DNA of 64,000 nt from Flavobacterium luteum (GTDB taxonomy: Bacteria; Bacteroidota; Bacteroidia; Flavobacteriales; Flavobacteriaceae), in NCBI RefSeq assembly GCF_008806775.1, contig NZ_WAEM01000003.1:1-64000 (forward strand). The letters run 5' to 3'. Below, piece by piece: positions 62,810-64,000 of this stretch. Below the pieces are notes generated by a model that searched no databases, had not been told where the DNA came from, and saw nothing but the letters and a program-made list of their open reading frames with translations. A program made the translations under genes and the position numbers. Numbering within the stretch: position 1 is the stretch's first letter; the number at the start of each line of letters is the position of its first letter.

Positions 62810-64000
62810 TTATTCTATTTCAGATACTCTTAATGTATTTACCATTCCTTTATCAGTAATTGGCATTGCTGCTAAATTAATAAGAAAATCGCCTTTTTTT
62901 ACGAATCCTTTTTGTCTTGCAATTTCATTTACGTCAGTAACAGTATCATCAGTACTAACATTTTTTGCGTAATAAAATGATTTTACTCCCCACAGTAAAT
63001 TAAGTTGTGTTAAAATTCTTTTATTAGAGGTAAATACTAAAATATGAGCGGATGGTCTCCAAGCCGAAATTTGAAAAGCCGTATAACCACTATTAGTTAA
63101 AGTACAAATTGCTTTAGCTTTTATCACATTAGCCATAGTTGCAGCATGATGGCAAATAGTTTTGGTAATAAATCTATTGGTTCTTACTTGTGGTGTGTTT
63201 TGTGGCACTTGTATAAGCGGAGAATCTTCAACTGCTTCGATAATTTGAGTCATTTTTTCAATAACCTGAACCGGATAATTACCAGTTGCAGTTTCTCCAG
63301 AAAGCATAACCGCATCAGCTCCATCCATTACAGAGTTTGCAACGTCATTTACTTCTGCTCTTGTTGGAGTTAAACTTGTAATCATAGTCTCCATCATTTG
63401 AGTGGCAACAATTACAGGAATACGAGCAGTTTTTGCACGTCTTATCAATTCTTTTTGTACTAAAGGTACTTCGTGAGCAGGAAGTTCAACGCCTAAGTCT
63501 CCACGAGCAACCATTAATGCGTCACAATAGGCTACAATTCTATCAATGTTTTCTAATGCTTCTGGCATTTCTATTTTTGCAACAATTGGAATTTTATATT
63601 CGGAATGCTTTGCAATTAATTCTTGTAGGTCTTGCAAATCTCGGGGTGTTTTTACAAACGAAAGCGCTATCCAATCTACATTTTGTTCTATCGCAAAAAT
63701 GGCATCTGCAATATCTTTTTCAGTCATTGCGGGTAATGATATTTTTGTATTAGGAAGGTTAACCCCTTTTTTAGATTTTAATTCCCCACCCTGAATTACC
63801 TTGGCAATAACTTCGGTTTTTTTATCGGTTTCGACTATTTCAAAAATAAGTTTTCCATCATCTAATAATATTCTTTCGCCAGGATTTACATCGTTAGGAA
63901 AGTTTTTATATTTCATGAAGACTTTTTTTGCTGTTCCAATGATGTCTTCAGCAGTAGTAAAATTGATTAAATCACCGTCATTTACTACAACACCATCTTC
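62810..64000 (-). CDS. pyk: Pyruvate kinase, 5' end beyond the window
   Basis: The frame is open to base 64000, so the ATG at 63916 is internal and the N-terminal part is missing; 396 residues are visible. Visible: KVFMKYKNFP, ILLDDGKLIFEI, AKIEMPEALENID with the active-site Lys, MVARGDLGVELP, VIVATQMMETM and DVANSVMDGADAVMLSGETATG. The C-terminal domain follows. It makes pyruvate and ATP from PEP. Terminator directly downstream. Confidence 0.95.
   Translation of the reverse strand, partial: EDGVVVNDGDLINFTTAEDIIGTAKKVFMKYKNFPNDVNPGERILLDDGKLIFEIVETDKKTEVIAKVIQGGELKSKKGVNLPNTKISLPAMTEKDIADAIFAIEQNVDWIALSFVKTPRDLQDLQELIAKHSEYKIPIVAKIEMPEALENIDRIVAYCDALMVARGDLGVELPAHEVPLVQKELIRRAKTARIPVIVATQMMETMITSLTPTRAEVNDVANSVMDGADAVMLSGETATGNYPVQVIEKMTQIIEAVEDSPLIQVPQNTPQVRTNRFITKTICHHAATMANVIKAKAICTLTNSGYTAFQISAWRPSAHILVFTSNKRILTQLNLLWGVKSFYYAKNVSTDDTVTDVNEIARQKGFVKKGDFLINLAAMPITDKGMVNTLRVSEIE

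Noticed and set aside
1..64000. tRNA or rRNA genes
   Set aside because: No cloverleaf with a T-arm consensus or rRNA-like stretch was recognised by eye; a dedicated tRNA scan would be decisive.

Overview
The window is chromosomal DNA from a low-GC member of the Bacteroidota, most likely a Flavobacteriaceae close to Flavobacterium. This rests on several signs. TANNTTTG-type promoter boxes precede many genes, and clear Shine-Dalgarno sequences are lacking. There is a TonB-dependent receptor with a carboxypeptidase-like N-domain, next to DUF5689 and choice-of-anchor J lipoproteins. A complete Bat (aerotolerance) operon, a PorZ-type type IX secretion protein and a THC0290_0291-type barrel are also present. 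Gene density is high, most genes are housekeeping, and there are two clear pseudogenes. No tRNA, rRNA or CRISPR array was recognised.

Layout. 1-247: 3' end of an OmpA-like gene. 458-1620: a dead IS630-type insertion sequence. 1849-7949: an outer-membrane uptake locus (two surface lipoproteins and a TonB receptor on the minus strand) divergent from a secreted EEP-family nuclease/phosphatase. 8128-13103: ALDH7-type aldehyde dehydrogenase, small barrel, PPP-like phosphatase, AlbA_2 protein and aldo/keto reductase. 13316-22411: MoxR, DUF58, a BatD-like protein and BatA-BatE, nine kilobases on one strand. 22433-29518: CvpA, pheS with two small unknown genes, a deoC/ALDH/ALDH-pseudoenzyme operon, and gpsA. 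29855-33318: a minus-strand run yicC-gmk-nadD, then EamA and ArsC/Spx-like genes. 33396-37402: a broken DinB-family gene, cystathionine gamma-synthase-like enzyme, barrel protein and glutamate dehydrogenase. 37523-49947: porZ-recO, ileS-dksA-like, lspA, 5-FTHF cyclo-ligase, uvrC and a patatin fused to a barrel. 50019-54408: amino-acid permease and the homogentisate pathway enzymes HmgA and Hpd. 54409-64000: a candidate small RNA, DUF3108, an M23 peptidase, pgi, a small membrane protein, RlpA, CYTH, dinB, a stand-alone PAS protein, a Bax-inhibitor-1 protein, and the 3' part of pyruvate kinase.

How the genes fit together. The nuclease/TonB/lipoprotein locus and the deoC-ALDH operon could be two ends of a DNA or nucleoside scavenging route, but this is inference. 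Permease, HmgA and Hpd suggest phenylalanine/tyrosine catabolism. The most interesting items are: the aldehyde dehydrogenase pair split like an ALDH16 with a non-catalytic partner; an M23 peptidase whose zinc-ligand histidine appears replaced by cysteine; a promoter-plus-terminator unit without an ORF at 54523-54646; heptamer-period repeats directly upstream of several genes; two diverged copies of a flavobacterial intergenic repeat; and an IS630 transposase in which two catalytic Asp codons have both become Tyr.
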